Source: Opitutaceae bacterium (GTDB lineage Bacteria; Verrucomicrobiota; Verrucomicrobiia; Opitutales; Opitutaceae). From it: DNA of 48,029 nucleotides. Positions 34,654-43,043 of this stretch are shown piece by piece. Each line of letters opens with the position of its first letter. Positions within the stretch are counted from its first letter, which is position 1. The stretch lies in contig JAIXQE010000027.1 in NCBI GenBank assembly GCA_027485815.1, forward strand, positions 1-48,029, given 5' to 3'. Below the pieces are notes generated by a model. That model was not told where the DNA came from, searched no databases, and saw only the letters and a list, made by a program, of their open reading frames with translations. Both the position numbers and the translations under genes were made by a program.

Positions 34654-37653
34654 GTGCCGCCCCGTCCCGTTACCGCTCCCCGTTTTTTGCCGCGCGGTCC
34701 GCGCTGGCTGGGCGCTGCGCTGCTCGGCGTCGCCGCCGCGGTCGCCGCCCCGGATTTCGAGCGGGAGGTTCAGCCCGTGCTCGCCGCGCATTGCCTGAAG
34801 TGCCACGGGCCGGAGAAGCAGAAGGGCGGCTACCGCGTCGACGTGAAGGCTGTCGCGCTCACTGGCGGCGAGGGCTCCGCGCCGAACCTGCTCCCGGGCA
34901 ACGCCGCCGGCAGCCCGCTCTTCCGCTATGTCAGCGGCGCCGATCCCGAATTGCGGATGCCGCCCGCCGGCGAACCCCCGCTCGCCCCCGCCGAGATCGC
35001 CGTCCTGCGCGCGTGGATCGACGCCGGTGCGCCCTGGCCCGACCACGCCAGCGCCGCCGTCGCCGACCCGCTCGCGTGGTGGTCGCTCCAGCCCGTCGCC
35101 CGCGTCACCCCGCCGCCCGGCGCCCCGCACCCCATCGATGCGTTCATCCGGACCCGCCTCGCGGCCGCCGGGCTGCAGCCCGCGGCCCCGGCCGATCCGC
35201 GCACGCTCATCCGCCGGCTCTCCTTCGACCTCACTGGCCTCCCGCCGTCGCCCGAGGAAATTGCCGCCTTCGTGGCTGATCCCGCCCCGGACGCCTATGC
35301 GCGCCTGGTGGAGCGGTTGCTCGCGTCGCCGCGCCACGGCGAGCGCTGGGCACGCCATTGGCTCGATGTGGTGCACTACGGCGACACCCACGGCTACGAT
35401 AAGGATAAGCCCCGCCCCCACGCCTGGCCCTACCGCGATTACGTCATCCGCGCCTTCAACTCCGACAAACCCTACGCGCGGTTCGTGCAGGAACAGGTCG
35501 CGGGCGACGTGCTTTTTCCGGAGTCGCCCGAGGCCGTGGAGGCGCTCGGGTTCATCGCCGCCGGCCCGTGGGATTTCATCGGCCACGCCGAGGTCCCCGA
35601 GACCAAGACCGACGGCAAGCTGGCCCGCCACCTCGACCGCGACAACATGGTCGCCAACGCGCTCGGCACCTTTGCGAGCGCCACCGTGCACTGCGCCCAG
35701 TGCCACCACCACAAGTTCGACCCGATCCCGCAGGAGGACTACTACCGCCTGCAGGCCGTGTTCGCCGCCCTCGACCGCACCGATCGCCCCTACCACCGCG
35801 ATCCCGCGGTCCACGCCCGGGCCCGCCGGCTGCAGACTGACCAGGCGGCGAACCGTGCGGCCCTGGCTGCCCTCGAGGCTCCCTGGCGCGCCGCCGCCGG
35901 CCCCGCCCTCGCGGAACTGGACCTCGCCCTGGCCGCCTCCGCCGCACGCGGCCCGAACGTCCGCCGCGGCTACCACAGCGCCACCGCCGCCACGGCCGAC
36001 ACCGTGAAATGGGTGCAGGTTGACCTTGGCGCGTCGGTCGAGATCGACCGCATCTGGCTCCTGCCCGCCAGCGACCCCTTCAACGGTATCGGGGACGGCT
36101 TCGGCTTCCCGGTGCGCTTCAAGGTCGAGGTCAGCGATGACCCGGAGTTCCGCACGGGGGTGCAGCTCGCGTGGATCCGCTACGACGTCACGTTCATGGC
36201 CGACTTCCCGAACCCCGGCCTCACGCCCTTCTCGACCGGCGGGAGCAAGGACGACGGCCTCGCCGGGCGCCACGTGCGCGTGACCGCCACCCGCCTCGCG
36301 CCGCGCAAGGATGACTTCATTTTCGCCCTGGCGGAGCTGAAGGTGACTGACCGGGCGGGCAACAACGTCGCGCTCGGCAAACCCGTGACCTCCCTCGACG
36401 CGATCGAATCGGGGGAACGCTGGGCGCGGGCGAACCTCACGGACGGGCTGGCGCCGTCCGGACCCTCGGTGGAGCAGCAGGCCGCCTTGGCGGCGCGGCG
36501 CGAGGAGGTGCTGCGCGCCGCGGCCGGCGCAGAGGGTTGGGAGCGGCGCGCCGCGCTCCGGCGGGAGGCCGAGCGGTTGGCCGCCGAGGCGGCCGCGCTG
36601 CCCAAGCCCGACCTCGTTTATGCCGGAGGCATCCACCACGGTACCGGCACCTTTACCGGCACGGGCGCGTCCGGCGGCCGCCCGCGGCCGATCCATCTCC
36701 TCGCCCGCGGGCAGGTCACGCATCCGGGACGGCTCGTCGCCCCCGGAGCGCTCTCGGCGGTCACCTTTGCGCCGGCCACCTTCGAGCTCCCGGAGGACGC
36801 GCCGGAGGGCGAACGCCGCGCGGCCCTCGCGCGCTGGCTGACGGATCCGCGCCATCCCCTCACCTGGCGCAGCATCGTGAACCGGGTCTGGCAGTACCAC
36901 TTCGGGCGCGGGCTGGTGGAGACGCCGGACGACTTCGGACGCAACGGGGGCCAACCCTCGCACCCGGAGTTGCTGGACTGGCTCGCCGCCGAGTTCCGCG
37001 ACGGCGGCGGTTCGCTCAAGGCGCTGCACCGCCTGATCGTCACCAGTGAGACCTATCGCCAGTCCTCGGCCGTGAACCCGGCGGCTTCCGCGACCGACGC
37101 TGGCAACACGCTCCTCTGGCGGCAGAACCGGCGCCGCCTGGAGGCCGAGGCCGTCCGCGACGCGGTGCTCGCGGCGAGCGGCCGATTGGACCTGGCGATG
37201 GGCGGGCCGGGCTGGCGGGACTTCGTGGTGGAGCGCCCCGAACACTCGCCGCACTACGTCTACGCGAAGGCCGACCCGGAGGACCCCGCGACCTTCCGGC
37301 GTTCGATCTACCGGTTCATCGTCCGCTCGCAGACGCAGCCCTGGATGACCGTCCTCGATTGCGCGGATCCCTCGATGCGGGTCGATCGCCGGAGCGAGAG
37401 CCTCTCGCCGTTGCAGGCGTTGGCGTTGCTGAACAACGGCTTCATCCTCACGCAGGCGCGGCACTTCGCGGCCCGGGTGACGGCGGAAGCGCCGGAGCTG
37501 GCGGGCCAAGTCGCGCGGGCGCACGCCCTCGCGGTCGGCCGCGCGCCCTCGCCCGTGGAGGCGGCGCGCCTCGAGGAATTCGCGCGTACCCACGGCCTGC
37601 CCGCGTTGTGCCGGTTGCTGCTGAACCTGAACGAATTCCTCTTCATCGACTGA
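34654..37653 (+). CDS. PVC-type cytochrome-c DUF1549/DUF1553 protein with discoidin-like insertion
   Basis: A 999-residue exported protein. The GTG at 34654 gives a signal peptide (WLGAALLGVAAAVAA). Domains in order are a planctomycete-type cytochrome c domain with C47-L-K-C50-H51-G (heme c), then DUF1549 (RRLSFDLTGLPPSPEE, RWARHWLDVVHYGDTHGY), including a second Cys pair in HCAQCHHHKFDPI (probably a second heme site). Next is an inserted F5/8-type C (discoidin) beta-sandwich (VQVDLGASVEIDRIWLLPAS to LGKPVTSLD), then DUF1553 (LTWRSIVNRVWQYHFGRGLVETPDDFGRNG to the C-terminus). The family is abundant in Planctomycetota and Verrucomicrobiota; a periplasmic redox role is assumed but not shown. 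It is followed after 10 bp by a DUF1501 gene, its standard partner. Confidence 0.9.
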   Translation: MPPRPVTAPRFLPRGPRWLGAALLGVAAAVAAPDFEREVQPVLAAHCLKCHGPEKQKGGYRVDVKAVALTGGEGSAPNLLPGNAAGSPLFRYVSGADPELRMPPAGEPPLAPAEIAVLRAWIDAGAPWPDHASAAVADPLAWWSLQPVARVTPPPGAPHPIDAFIRTRLAAAGLQPAAPADPRTLIRRLSFDLTGLPPSPEEIAAFVADPAPDAYARLVERLLASPRHGERWARHWLDVVHYGDTHGYDKDKPRPHAWPYRDYVIRAFNSDKPYARFVQEQVAGDVLFPESPEAVEALGFIAAGPWDFIGHAEVPETKTDGKLARHLDRDNMVANALGTFASATVHCAQCHHHKFDPIPQEDYYRLQAVFAALDRTDRPYHRDPAVHARARRLQTDQAANRAALAALEAPWRAAAGPALAELDLALAASAARGPNVRRGYHSATAATADTVKWVQVDLGASVEIDRIWLLPASDPFNGIGDGFGFPVRFKVEVSDDPEFRTGVQLAWIRYDVTFMADFPNPGLTPFSTGGSKDDGLAGRHVRVTATRLAPRKDDFIFALAELKVTDRAGNNVALGKPVTSLDAIESGERWARANLTDGLAPSGPSVEQQAALAARREEVLRAAAGAEGWERRAALRREAERLAAEAAALPKPDLVYAGGIHHGTGTFTGTGASGGRPRPIHLLARGQVTHPGRLVAPGALSAVTFAPATFELPEDAPEGERRAALARWLTDPRHPLTWRSIVNRVWQYHFGRGLVETPDDFGRNGGQPSHPELLDWLAAEFRDGGGSLKALHRLIVTSETYRQSSAVNPAASATDAGNTLLWRQNRRRLEAEAVRDAVLAASGRLDLAMGGPGWRDFVVERPEHSPHYVYAKADPEDPATFRRSIYRFIVRSQTQPWMTVLDCADPSMRVDRRSESLSPLQALALLNNGFILTQARHFAARVTAEAPELAGQVARAHALAVGRAPSPVEAARLEEFARTHGLPALCRLLLNLNEFLFID

Positions 37654-37663
37654 GGCCGCCACG

Positions 37664-39148
37664 ATGACCAACGACTCTCCCTACCACCGGCAGTCGCCCC
37701 TGCGGCCGACGACGCGCCGGGATTTCCTCTGGAGCTCCGGTGGAGGCCTCGGCGGGCTCGCGCTGGCGGCGATGCTCGGCCGCGACCGGGCCCTCGCCGC
37801 GCCGTCCGTCGGCGCTCCCGCCCCGCGGGCGAAGCGCGTGGTGCAATTCTTCATGGCGGGCGCCGCCAGCCACCTCGACCTTTTCGACTACAAGCCGGAG
37901 CTGGTGAAGCGCCACGGCCAGCCGAGCGATTTCGGCGAGCCGGTCGAGGCCTTCCAGAACGGCCTCGGGCCGTGGCTCCGCCCACTCTGGGACTTCCAGC
38001 CTTACGGGGGCTGCGGCAAGCTGCTCAGCGAGGTCGTCGCGCCACTCGGGGACGTCGTCGATGAGCTGGCGTTCGTCCACAACATGACCGGCAAGTCCGG
38101 CGTCCACAGCGCGGCCACGCTCCTGCAGGCGACGGGTTTCCAGCTGCCCGGTTTCCCGGGCGCGGGCTCCTGGGTCAGCTACGGGCTGGGTTCGCTCAAC
38201 GACAACCTGCCCACCTTCGTCGTGCTCCCGGACCACCGCGGCTTCCCCTCGAACGGGGTGAAGAACTGGGACGCCGCCTTTTTGCCCGCGCAGCACAGCG
38301 GGACGCTCGTCTATCCCGACGCGGAGGCGCCGATCGCCGACCTGCACCCGCACCGCGCCGGCGCTTACGTGACGCCCGCGGGGGAAGCGGACGCGCACCG
38401 CTTGCTGGCAGAGTTGAACCGCGGCCACGCCGCCACTCGCGAGGGGGACCAGCGCCTCGACGCCCGCATCCGCAGCTACGAGCTGGCGGCGCGGATGCAG
38501 CTGGCGGCCCCGGAGGCGCTCGATCTCAAGGCGGAGCCGGAACACGTCCTGCGGTTGTACGGCCTGGAGCGGGGTCCGCAGACCTGGCCCAAGGAGATCA
38601 ACGCCGAGGAAGAGACGTGGCACTTCAGCCGCAAGTGCCTCGCCGCGCGCCGGCTGCTCGAGCGCGGCGTGCGTTTTGTCCAGGTCTGGAGCGGCAACGA
38701 CAACAGCTTCCCCCGCCGCAACTGGGACTCCCACGAGGACGTGCGGCGTGACCACGGCCCGCTGGCGCTCGGGATGGCGCGCGGCGCCGCGGCGTTCATC
38801 CAGGACCTGCGCCAGCGCGGCCTGCTCGAGGACACGCTCATCCTGTGGACGACGGAGTTCGGGCGGATGCCCTCGACCCAGGGTGGCAAGGGGCGCGACC
38901 ACAACCCGTTCGTGTTTACCAACTGGCTCTGCGGCGGCGGCATCCGCGGCGGGATCACGCGCGGCGAGAGCGACGCCTTCGGCTACAAGCCGCTCGACCG
39001 GGCCAAGCCGACGACGGTGTACGACATCCACGCGACGCTGCTGCACCAGCTCGGCCTCGACCACACGCGGCTGACCTTCCGCCACAACGGCATCGACCGC
39101 CGCCTCACCGACGTCCACGGCCGCGTCCTGCGCGAGTTGCTCGCGTGA
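37664..39148 (+). CDS. DUF1501 Tat-exported protein
   Basis: A 494-residue protein with a twin-arginine signal (R18-R19-D-F, then SSGGGLGGLALAAMLG), so it is exported folded. The mature part matches DUF1501, a sulfatase/alkaline-phosphatase-superfamily relative: KRVVQFFMAGAASHLDLFDYKPEL, GKSGVHSAATLLQATG, the central IHxH-like ADLHPHRAG, LIWTTEFGRMP-type LILWTTEFGRMPSTQG and GRDHNPF. The FGly Cys of sulfatases is absent. DUF1501 genes almost always follow DUF1549/DUF1553 cytochrome genes, as here with a 10-bp gap, which suggests a periplasmic complex or pathway. The activity is not known. It converges on the esterase gene across 30 bp. Confidence 0.92.
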   Translation: MTNDSPYHRQSPLRPTTRRDFLWSSGGGLGGLALAAMLGRDRALAAPSVGAPAPRAKRVVQFFMAGAASHLDLFDYKPELVKRHGQPSDFGEPVEAFQNGLGPWLRPLWDFQPYGGCGKLLSEVVAPLGDVVDELAFVHNMTGKSGVHSAATLLQATGFQLPGFPGAGSWVSYGLGSLNDNLPTFVVLPDHRGFPSNGVKNWDAAFLPAQHSGTLVYPDAEAPIADLHPHRAGAYVTPAGEADAHRLLAELNRGHAATREGDQRLDARIRSYELAARMQLAAPEALDLKAEPEHVLRLYGLERGPQTWPKEINAEEETWHFSRKCLAARRLLERGVRFVQVWSGNDNSFPRRNWDSHEDVRRDHGPLALGMARGAAAFIQDLRQRGLLEDTLILWTTEFGRMPSTQGGKGRDHNPFVFTNWLCGGGIRGGITRGESDAFGYKPLDRAKPTTVYDIHATLLHQLGLDHTRLTFRHNGIDRRLTDVHGRVLRELLA

Positions 39149-39178
39149 GCGCGGGGAGGGACGCGTGCCCACCCAGCC

Positions 39179-40135
39179 TCAGGGTGCCTTGAGGGTGGCG
39201 ATTAGGTATGCGGTCGGGTCCGCGTGCTTCACGCCGGGGGCGCCCGGGTAGGCCAGTTCGCACGGCACGCCGGCGGCGGCGCAGCGCTCCTGCAGCTTCA
39301 CCCCGAAGTTGGCCGTGTGCGTCGGATCCTTCTGCTCCTGGCCCAGCGCGGGTGGCGTACTGTACGACAGGTACACCGGTGGGTCCCCGGCGCTCACCAG
39401 CGCGTAGGGGGAGAATTCGGCGATCCACGGCAGCAACCGCGCGCGCGCCGCGAGGAAATCCGGGAATGAGCCGACCCCGAAGGCGTGGCCGCCGTAGCGG
39501 CTGTTCGGCGTCCATTCCTGCATCTGCCGCGGATCGAGCGTCGTCTGCGCGCCGAGGACCGCCGCGCAGAACAGGCGGGTGGACTCGCGCGCCACGGGGT
39601 CACCGCTGCGGGGATCCGCGAGGTCGTTGCTGAAGGCGAGCCAGAGGCTGGAACAGGCGCCGGCCGAGCCGCCTGCCGCGCCGATGCGGACGCGGTCGAG
39701 GTTCCACGCGGCCGCCTGGCTGCGCACGAATTGCAGCGCGCGGGCGGCGTCCTGCAGCGGCGCGCGGACGGGCGGCACCACGTTCTCGGCCTCGGCGTGG
39801 CGGATGAGCCGGTAGTTGATCGCGACGACCGAGATGCCGGCCTTCAGCAGGGCGGCGACGTCGACGAACCGGTCGACCCGCTCCTTTTCCCCGCCCTGCC
39901 AGCCCCCGCCGTGGATGACGAACACCAGCGGGGTGGGCGTGGGGGAAGGCGCGCGCCAGAAGTCGAGCATCTGGCGTTCGTGGGTCCCGTAGCGCACCTC
40001 GGCGAGCGTGGGCTTGGGCACCGCCGCGGCGTACGCGGGTCCGGCGTCCGTAGCCTTGGCCTTGGGCGCGGCCGCGGGGGCGACGGCGGGTAAAAGGGCG
40101 AGCAGGGCGAACGCAGGAAACCTCCGGAGCAGCAT
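39179..40135 (-). CDS. Secreted alpha/beta-hydrolase (esterase, HGGGW type)
   Basis: A 318-residue exported alpha/beta-hydrolase. The ATG at 40135 gives a signal peptide (FALLALLPAVAPAAA). H75-G-G-G-W79 is the oxyanion-hole motif of the hormone-sensitive-lipase/BD-FAE-like carboxylesterases. G155-G-S157-A-G159 holds the nucleophile Ser157, and the C-terminal VKHADP supplies the catalytic His. The YGTHERQMLDFW start and INYRL strand are typical of secreted carbohydrate esterases (acetyl- or feruloyl-xylan esterase-like) in Verrucomicrobiota. The true substrate is not decided. It lies 82 bp downstream of purC on the same strand and converges with DUF1501. Confidence 0.87.
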   Translation of the reverse strand: MLLRRFPAFALLALLPAVAPAAAPKAKATDAGPAYAAAVPKPTLAEVRYGTHERQMLDFWRAPSPTPTPLVFVIHGGGWQGGEKERVDRFVDVAALLKAGISVVAINYRLIRHAEAENVVPPVRAPLQDAARALQFVRSQAAAWNLDRVRIGAAGGSAGACSSLWLAFSNDLADPRSGDPVARESTRLFCAAVLGAQTTLDPRQMQEWTPNSRYGGHAFGVGSFPDFLAARARLLPWIAEFSPYALVSAGDPPVYLSYSTPPALGQEQKDPTHTANFGVKLQERCAAAGVPCELAYPGAPGVKHADPTAYLIATLKAP

Positions 40136-40217
40136 CCGATGATCGAGCGGTTTTCGCGGGCGGCACGCAAGCCCCCGCCGGGCGGGGTGTGTCACCCAGC
40201 CGGATACGGCGTCCGGC

Positions 40218-41135
40218 TCAGGCCGGTCCGAGCAGATTGCGCAGGGCAGCGAGGTACTTCTCACGCGTGCGAGCAATGACTTCGGGCGGGAGGCGCGGCC
40301 CCGGGGGCTTCTGGTCCCAGGCGATGGCCAGCAGGTGGTCGCGGACAAACTGCTTGTCGTAGCTCGGCGGCGAACCGCCGGGCGCGTAGGCGTCGGCCGG
40401 CCAATAACGGGAGGAGTCGGGCGTGAGCACCTCGTCGATGAGGAACAGGTTGCCGGCGGCGTCGGTGCCGAACTCGAACTTCGTGTCGGCGAGGATCATG
40501 CCCGACTGGCGGGCGCGGTCGTGGCCGAACTGGTACAGCGCGAGGCTGAGGGCCTTCACCTGCGCGTAGAGGGCGGGGCCGACGATCGCCGCGCCCTGGG
40601 CGTCGTCGATCGGCTCGTCGTGCTGGCCCTTGGGGGCCTTGGTCGTGGGCGTGAAGAGCGGTGCGGGGAGCCGGTCGGCCTGGCGGAGTCCGGCCGGCAG
40701 GCGGTGGCCGCAAACGGACCCGGTGGCGCGGTAGGCGCTCCAGCCGGAACCGATGAGGTAGCCGCGGGCGACGCACTCGATGGCGAGGGGGCGGAGCTTG
40801 CGGACGATCATGCTGCGGAGGCGGAGGTCCGGGTCGTGCAGGCCGCGGCGCGTGAACTCGCCCTCCTGATCGGGCAGCAGGTGGTTGGGGACCAGGTGGC
40901 CGGTCTGGGCGAACCACCAGTGGCTCATCTGCGTGAGGATGGCGCCCTTGCCGGGGATGCCGTCGGGCAGGACGACGTCGAAGGCGGAGAGCCGGTCGGT
41001 GGCGACGAGGAGGAGGGCGTCGCCGAGGTCGAAGATCTCGCGGACCTTGCCGGAGGCGAGGCGGGGGAAGGGGAGGCCCTCGATCGTGGTGACGGCGATC
41101 GTGGGGAGCTGGGCGGCGAGGGCGGCGAAGGTCAT
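40218..41135 (-). CDS. purC: Phosphoribosylaminoimidazole-succinocarboxamide synthase
   Basis: A 305-residue SAICAR synthetase (step 8 of purine synthesis). It condenses CAIR with aspartate using ATP. Characteristic blocks are RLASGKVREIFDLGD near the N-terminus (ATP-grasp-like lysine), ATDRLSAFDVVLPDGIPGKGAILTQMSHWWF, IVRKLRPLAIECVARGYLIGSGW, FTPTTKAPKGQHDEPI, LADTKFEFG and DEVLTPDSSRYW. The length corresponds to the longer (about 300-residue) type rather than the 240-residue E. coli type. The ATG at 41135 fits. It stands apart from other pur genes here, divergent from tRNA-Glu. A 7-bp hairpin AGCCGGA/TCCGGCT (40198-40218) overlaps its 3' end without a T-tract. Confidence 0.96.
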   Translation of the reverse strand: MTFAALAAQLPTIAVTTIEGLPFPRLASGKVREIFDLGDALLLVATDRLSAFDVVLPDGIPGKGAILTQMSHWWFAQTGHLVPNHLLPDQEGEFTRRGLHDPDLRLRSMIVRKLRPLAIECVARGYLIGSGWSAYRATGSVCGHRLPAGLRQADRLPAPLFTPTTKAPKGQHDEPIDDAQGAAIVGPALYAQVKALSLALYQFGHDRARQSGMILADTKFEFGTDAAGNLFLIDEVLTPDSSRYWPADAYAPGGSPPSYDKQFVRDHLLAIAWDQKPPGPRLPPEVIARTREKYLAALRNLLGPA

Positions 41136-41262
41136 GGCGGACGGCGCGGAGTTGTGCGGGGGAAGGCCGCGGGGCGGCGAGCAAAACCGCGCGGCGGGGT
41201 AAGCGTGCAGAATTGGGTTGCGGGGCGGGGGGGGCGACTTACCGTCCGCGCGTCATTGGTTG

Positions 41263-41340
41263 GTCCCCATCGTCTAGCCTGGCCTAGGACACCACCCTTT
41301 CACGGTGAGAACCGGGGTTCGAATCCCCGTGGGGACGCCA
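41263..41340 (+). tRNA. tRNA-Glu (anticodon TTC), CCA encoded
   Basis: The acceptor stem GTCCCCA (41263-41269) pairs with TGGGGAC (41330-41336). The D-arm region is GTCTAGCCTGGCCTAGGAC. The anticodon loop CTTTCAC (41297-41303) has TTC at 41299-41301. The T-arm GGGGTTCGAATCCCC is perfect, and GCCA ends the gene. The sequence closely resembles bacterial tRNA-Glu; the outermost anticodon-stem pair looks mismatched (C-A). The acceptor 3' half is duplicated downstream at 41563. Confidence 0.96.
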
Positions 41341-41377
41341 GCCTTCGCCAAGGCTTCGGCTGGCAGGCCAGCCAAGG
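41330..41377 (+). repeat. Direct repeat copy 1, covering the tRNA-Glu 3' end
   Basis: This 48-bp segment begins with the tRNA 3' acceptor strand TGGGGACGCCA and continues into GCCTTCGCCAAGGCTTCGGC. It is repeated at 41563-41610 with 46 of 48 bases identical. The non-tRNA part contains the inverted repeat GCCTT-CGCC-AAGGC. Confidence 0.85.
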
Positions 41378-41726
41378 AGAGTGGAGTCGAGGACGGCGGG
41401 GATGAGAATCGCCGCCCACGGCGACAGGGGCGGAGCCCCTGCCCGTGGGTTCGACGGAGGGAGCCGACCGGCGACCGGAGAGGGGCCCGCCGCAGGCGTG
41501 GGCGCAGCCCGAGCGAAGCGAGCCAATCCCCGCCTGTCCGCCGTAGCCCCGGCGAAGGCGGATGGGGACGCCAGCCTTCGCCAAGGCTTCGGCGGGCAGG
41601 TCAGCCAAGGGAGGACGTAAGCGCCGAAAGGGCGATTTTGCACACACTTTTGTCCCCTGGGCGCATCTTTTGAGCCGGGCGCGGCCGGATTCTCGGATGG
41701 CCAACGCCCAAGCCCATCCCCGGGGC
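41341..41726. other. Gene-free repeat patch downstream of tRNA-Glu
   Basis: A 386-bp stretch without a credible gene. It holds the two 48-bp direct repeats at its borders, a hairpin AGGGGC-GGA-GCCCCT (about 41425-41439), and an inverted pair TCCGCC / GGCGGA around 41537-41562. The composition is Gly/Arg/Pro-coding noise in all frames. No integrase or transposase remnant is visible. Confidence 0.7.
41563..41610 (+). repeat. Direct repeat copy 2 (tRNA 3'-end duplicate)
   Basis: Second copy of the 48-bp repeat, 233 bp downstream of copy 1, starting TGGGGACGCCA exactly as the tRNA-Glu acceptor end does. It differs from copy 1 at two positions (41594 and 41601). There is no tRNA body upstream of it. 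It may be a scar of integration at the tRNA or of repeat spread. Confidence 0.85.
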
Positions 41727-43043
41727 CTAGGCGAGGAGCTGCGGGACCAGGCCGGTGCTGTCGCCGTGGCGCTCGACCGCGACGCCCGAGCCCCGGAGCA
41801 ACGTGAGCCACGCGTTGCAGAGCGGGGTGTCCTTCGCGACGACGAGGTTTTGCCCCAGCCTGAGCCCCGCGCCCCGGCCCGCGAGGAGCGTCGGGCAGCT
41901 GTCCAGGGTGTGCCCGGTCCGGATGTTGCTGCCGTACACGACCGTGGTGTGGTCAAACAGGGAGCTGCCATCGGGCTCCCGGGCCGCCTTCAGCTGGTCC
42001 AGCAGGCCGGAGAGCAGCTCGCTCTGCGCCCGGTCGCGCTTCTCGGACGCCTCGAGATATTCCGGACCCTTGCCGAGGTAGTGGCTCATCGTGTGCGCGT
42101 CGATGCGCACGTCCAGGCTCGTGAGCAACGTCGACACCGGCTGCCGGTAACTCAGCACGCGGGTGCTGTCTGTGCGCAGCGCGGCGACCATCAGGTCATA
42201 CATCAGCCGGATCTCCTCGTAACCGGCGAGGCCGGGCTTCGGCTCCGGGAGGCCCGGGGCAGGCCGGGGCGCGCCCAGCCAACGCTCGTCACGGCCCAGC
42301 CGGGTCTCGATGTCCCGGATGCTCTGAAAGTACTCATCCAGCTTGGCGTTGTCCGTCTTGCCGAGGCGACGCTGCAGCTCACGCGCGCTCTCGAGGGCGT
42401 TGTCGAGCACGCTCCGGCGCTGCCGGAGCATCGCCTTCTGCACCTCGATCGGCGTGGTGTCTTGGGCGAAGAGGCGGTGGAAGGCCTCGACCGGATTCTT
42501 CGGTCCGGACATCGGCTTCCCGCGGGCGTCCCAGGAAAGCGAAAGGCCCTGGCCGTGCCCCGAGGCGTTGGCCGCCGCGCCACAGTCCAAAATGAGGGAG
42601 TCGAAGCGGGTCTCCTTACCGAGCCCATCGGCGGCGACCTGATCGGCCGAGATGGTGTTGTGGAAACTCTGTCCCGGCGCGCCGAACTCGTTGGCGCCGG
42701 TGAGCCAGAAGGTGCTCCCGCTGTGGCCGCCGGTGACGTCCTTGTTCACGAGTCCCTGCACGATCGTGAAGTCGGACTTGTGCCGCGCGAGCGGTGCCAG
42801 CCCGGAGGGCAGGGTGTAGTCGGGACCCTTCTGGGCGACGTCGGGAAACCACGACTGCTCCGTCACCCCCCAGCCGAAACCAAGGAAAATCATCCGCTTC
42901 GGGCGGGCGACCGCGGCCGGCGCCGGAGCCGCCGAGGCGAAGCGGCGGAAGCCGAGCGACTCGAGCATCGGCAGCGCGATGAGGGCGGTGCCGGTGCGCA
43001 GGAAGCCGCGGCGAGGCTGGGGTGCGTTCATGGGGTAGCTCAT
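41727..43043 (-). CDS. DUF1552 Tat-exported protein
   Basis: A 438-residue protein with a twin-arginine-type signal (R11-R12-G-F-L, then TGTALIALPMLESLG), exported folded. The mature region matches DUF1552, a distant relative of DUF1501/sulfatases: KRMIFLGFGWGVTEQSWFP, KDVTGGHSGSTFWLTGA, SADQVAADGLG, LDEYFQSIRDIETRLG, VLSYRQPVSTLL, DAHTMSHYLGKG, TTVVYGSNIRTGHTLDSCPTLLAG. It overlaps the preceding DUF1592-type cytochrome gene by ATGA (start 43043, stop of the other 43040), so translation is coupled. A second Met at 43031 is possible. Known of the family: the partner of DUF1587/1592/1588/1585 proteins in PVC bacteria and myxobacteria; no proven activity. Confidence 0.92.
   Translation of the reverse strand: MSYPMNAPQPRRGFLRTGTALIALPMLESLGFRRFASAAPAPAAVARPKRMIFLGFGWGVTEQSWFPDVAQKGPDYTLPSGLAPLARHKSDFTIVQGLVNKDVTGGHSGSTFWLTGANEFGAPGQSFHNTISADQVAADGLGKETRFDSLILDCGAAANASGHGQGLSLSWDARGKPMSGPKNPVEAFHRLFAQDTTPIEVQKAMLRQRRSVLDNALESARELQRRLGKTDNAKLDEYFQSIRDIETRLGRDERWLGAPRPAPGLPEPKPGLAGYEEIRLMYDLMVAALRTDSTRVLSYRQPVSTLLTSLDVRIDAHTMSHYLGKGPEYLEASEKRDRAQSELLSGLLDQLKAAREPDGSSLFDHTTVVYGSNIRTGHTLDSCPTLLAGRGAGLRLGQNLVVAKDTPLCNAWLTLLRGSGVAVERHGDSTGLVPQLLA

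Noticed and set aside
41263-41610. Integrated genomic island at tRNA-Glu
   Set aside because: The interval between the two repeat copies is only 233 bp and holds no integrase or cargo. At most it is an empty site or a repeat artefact, so it is reported as a repeat only.
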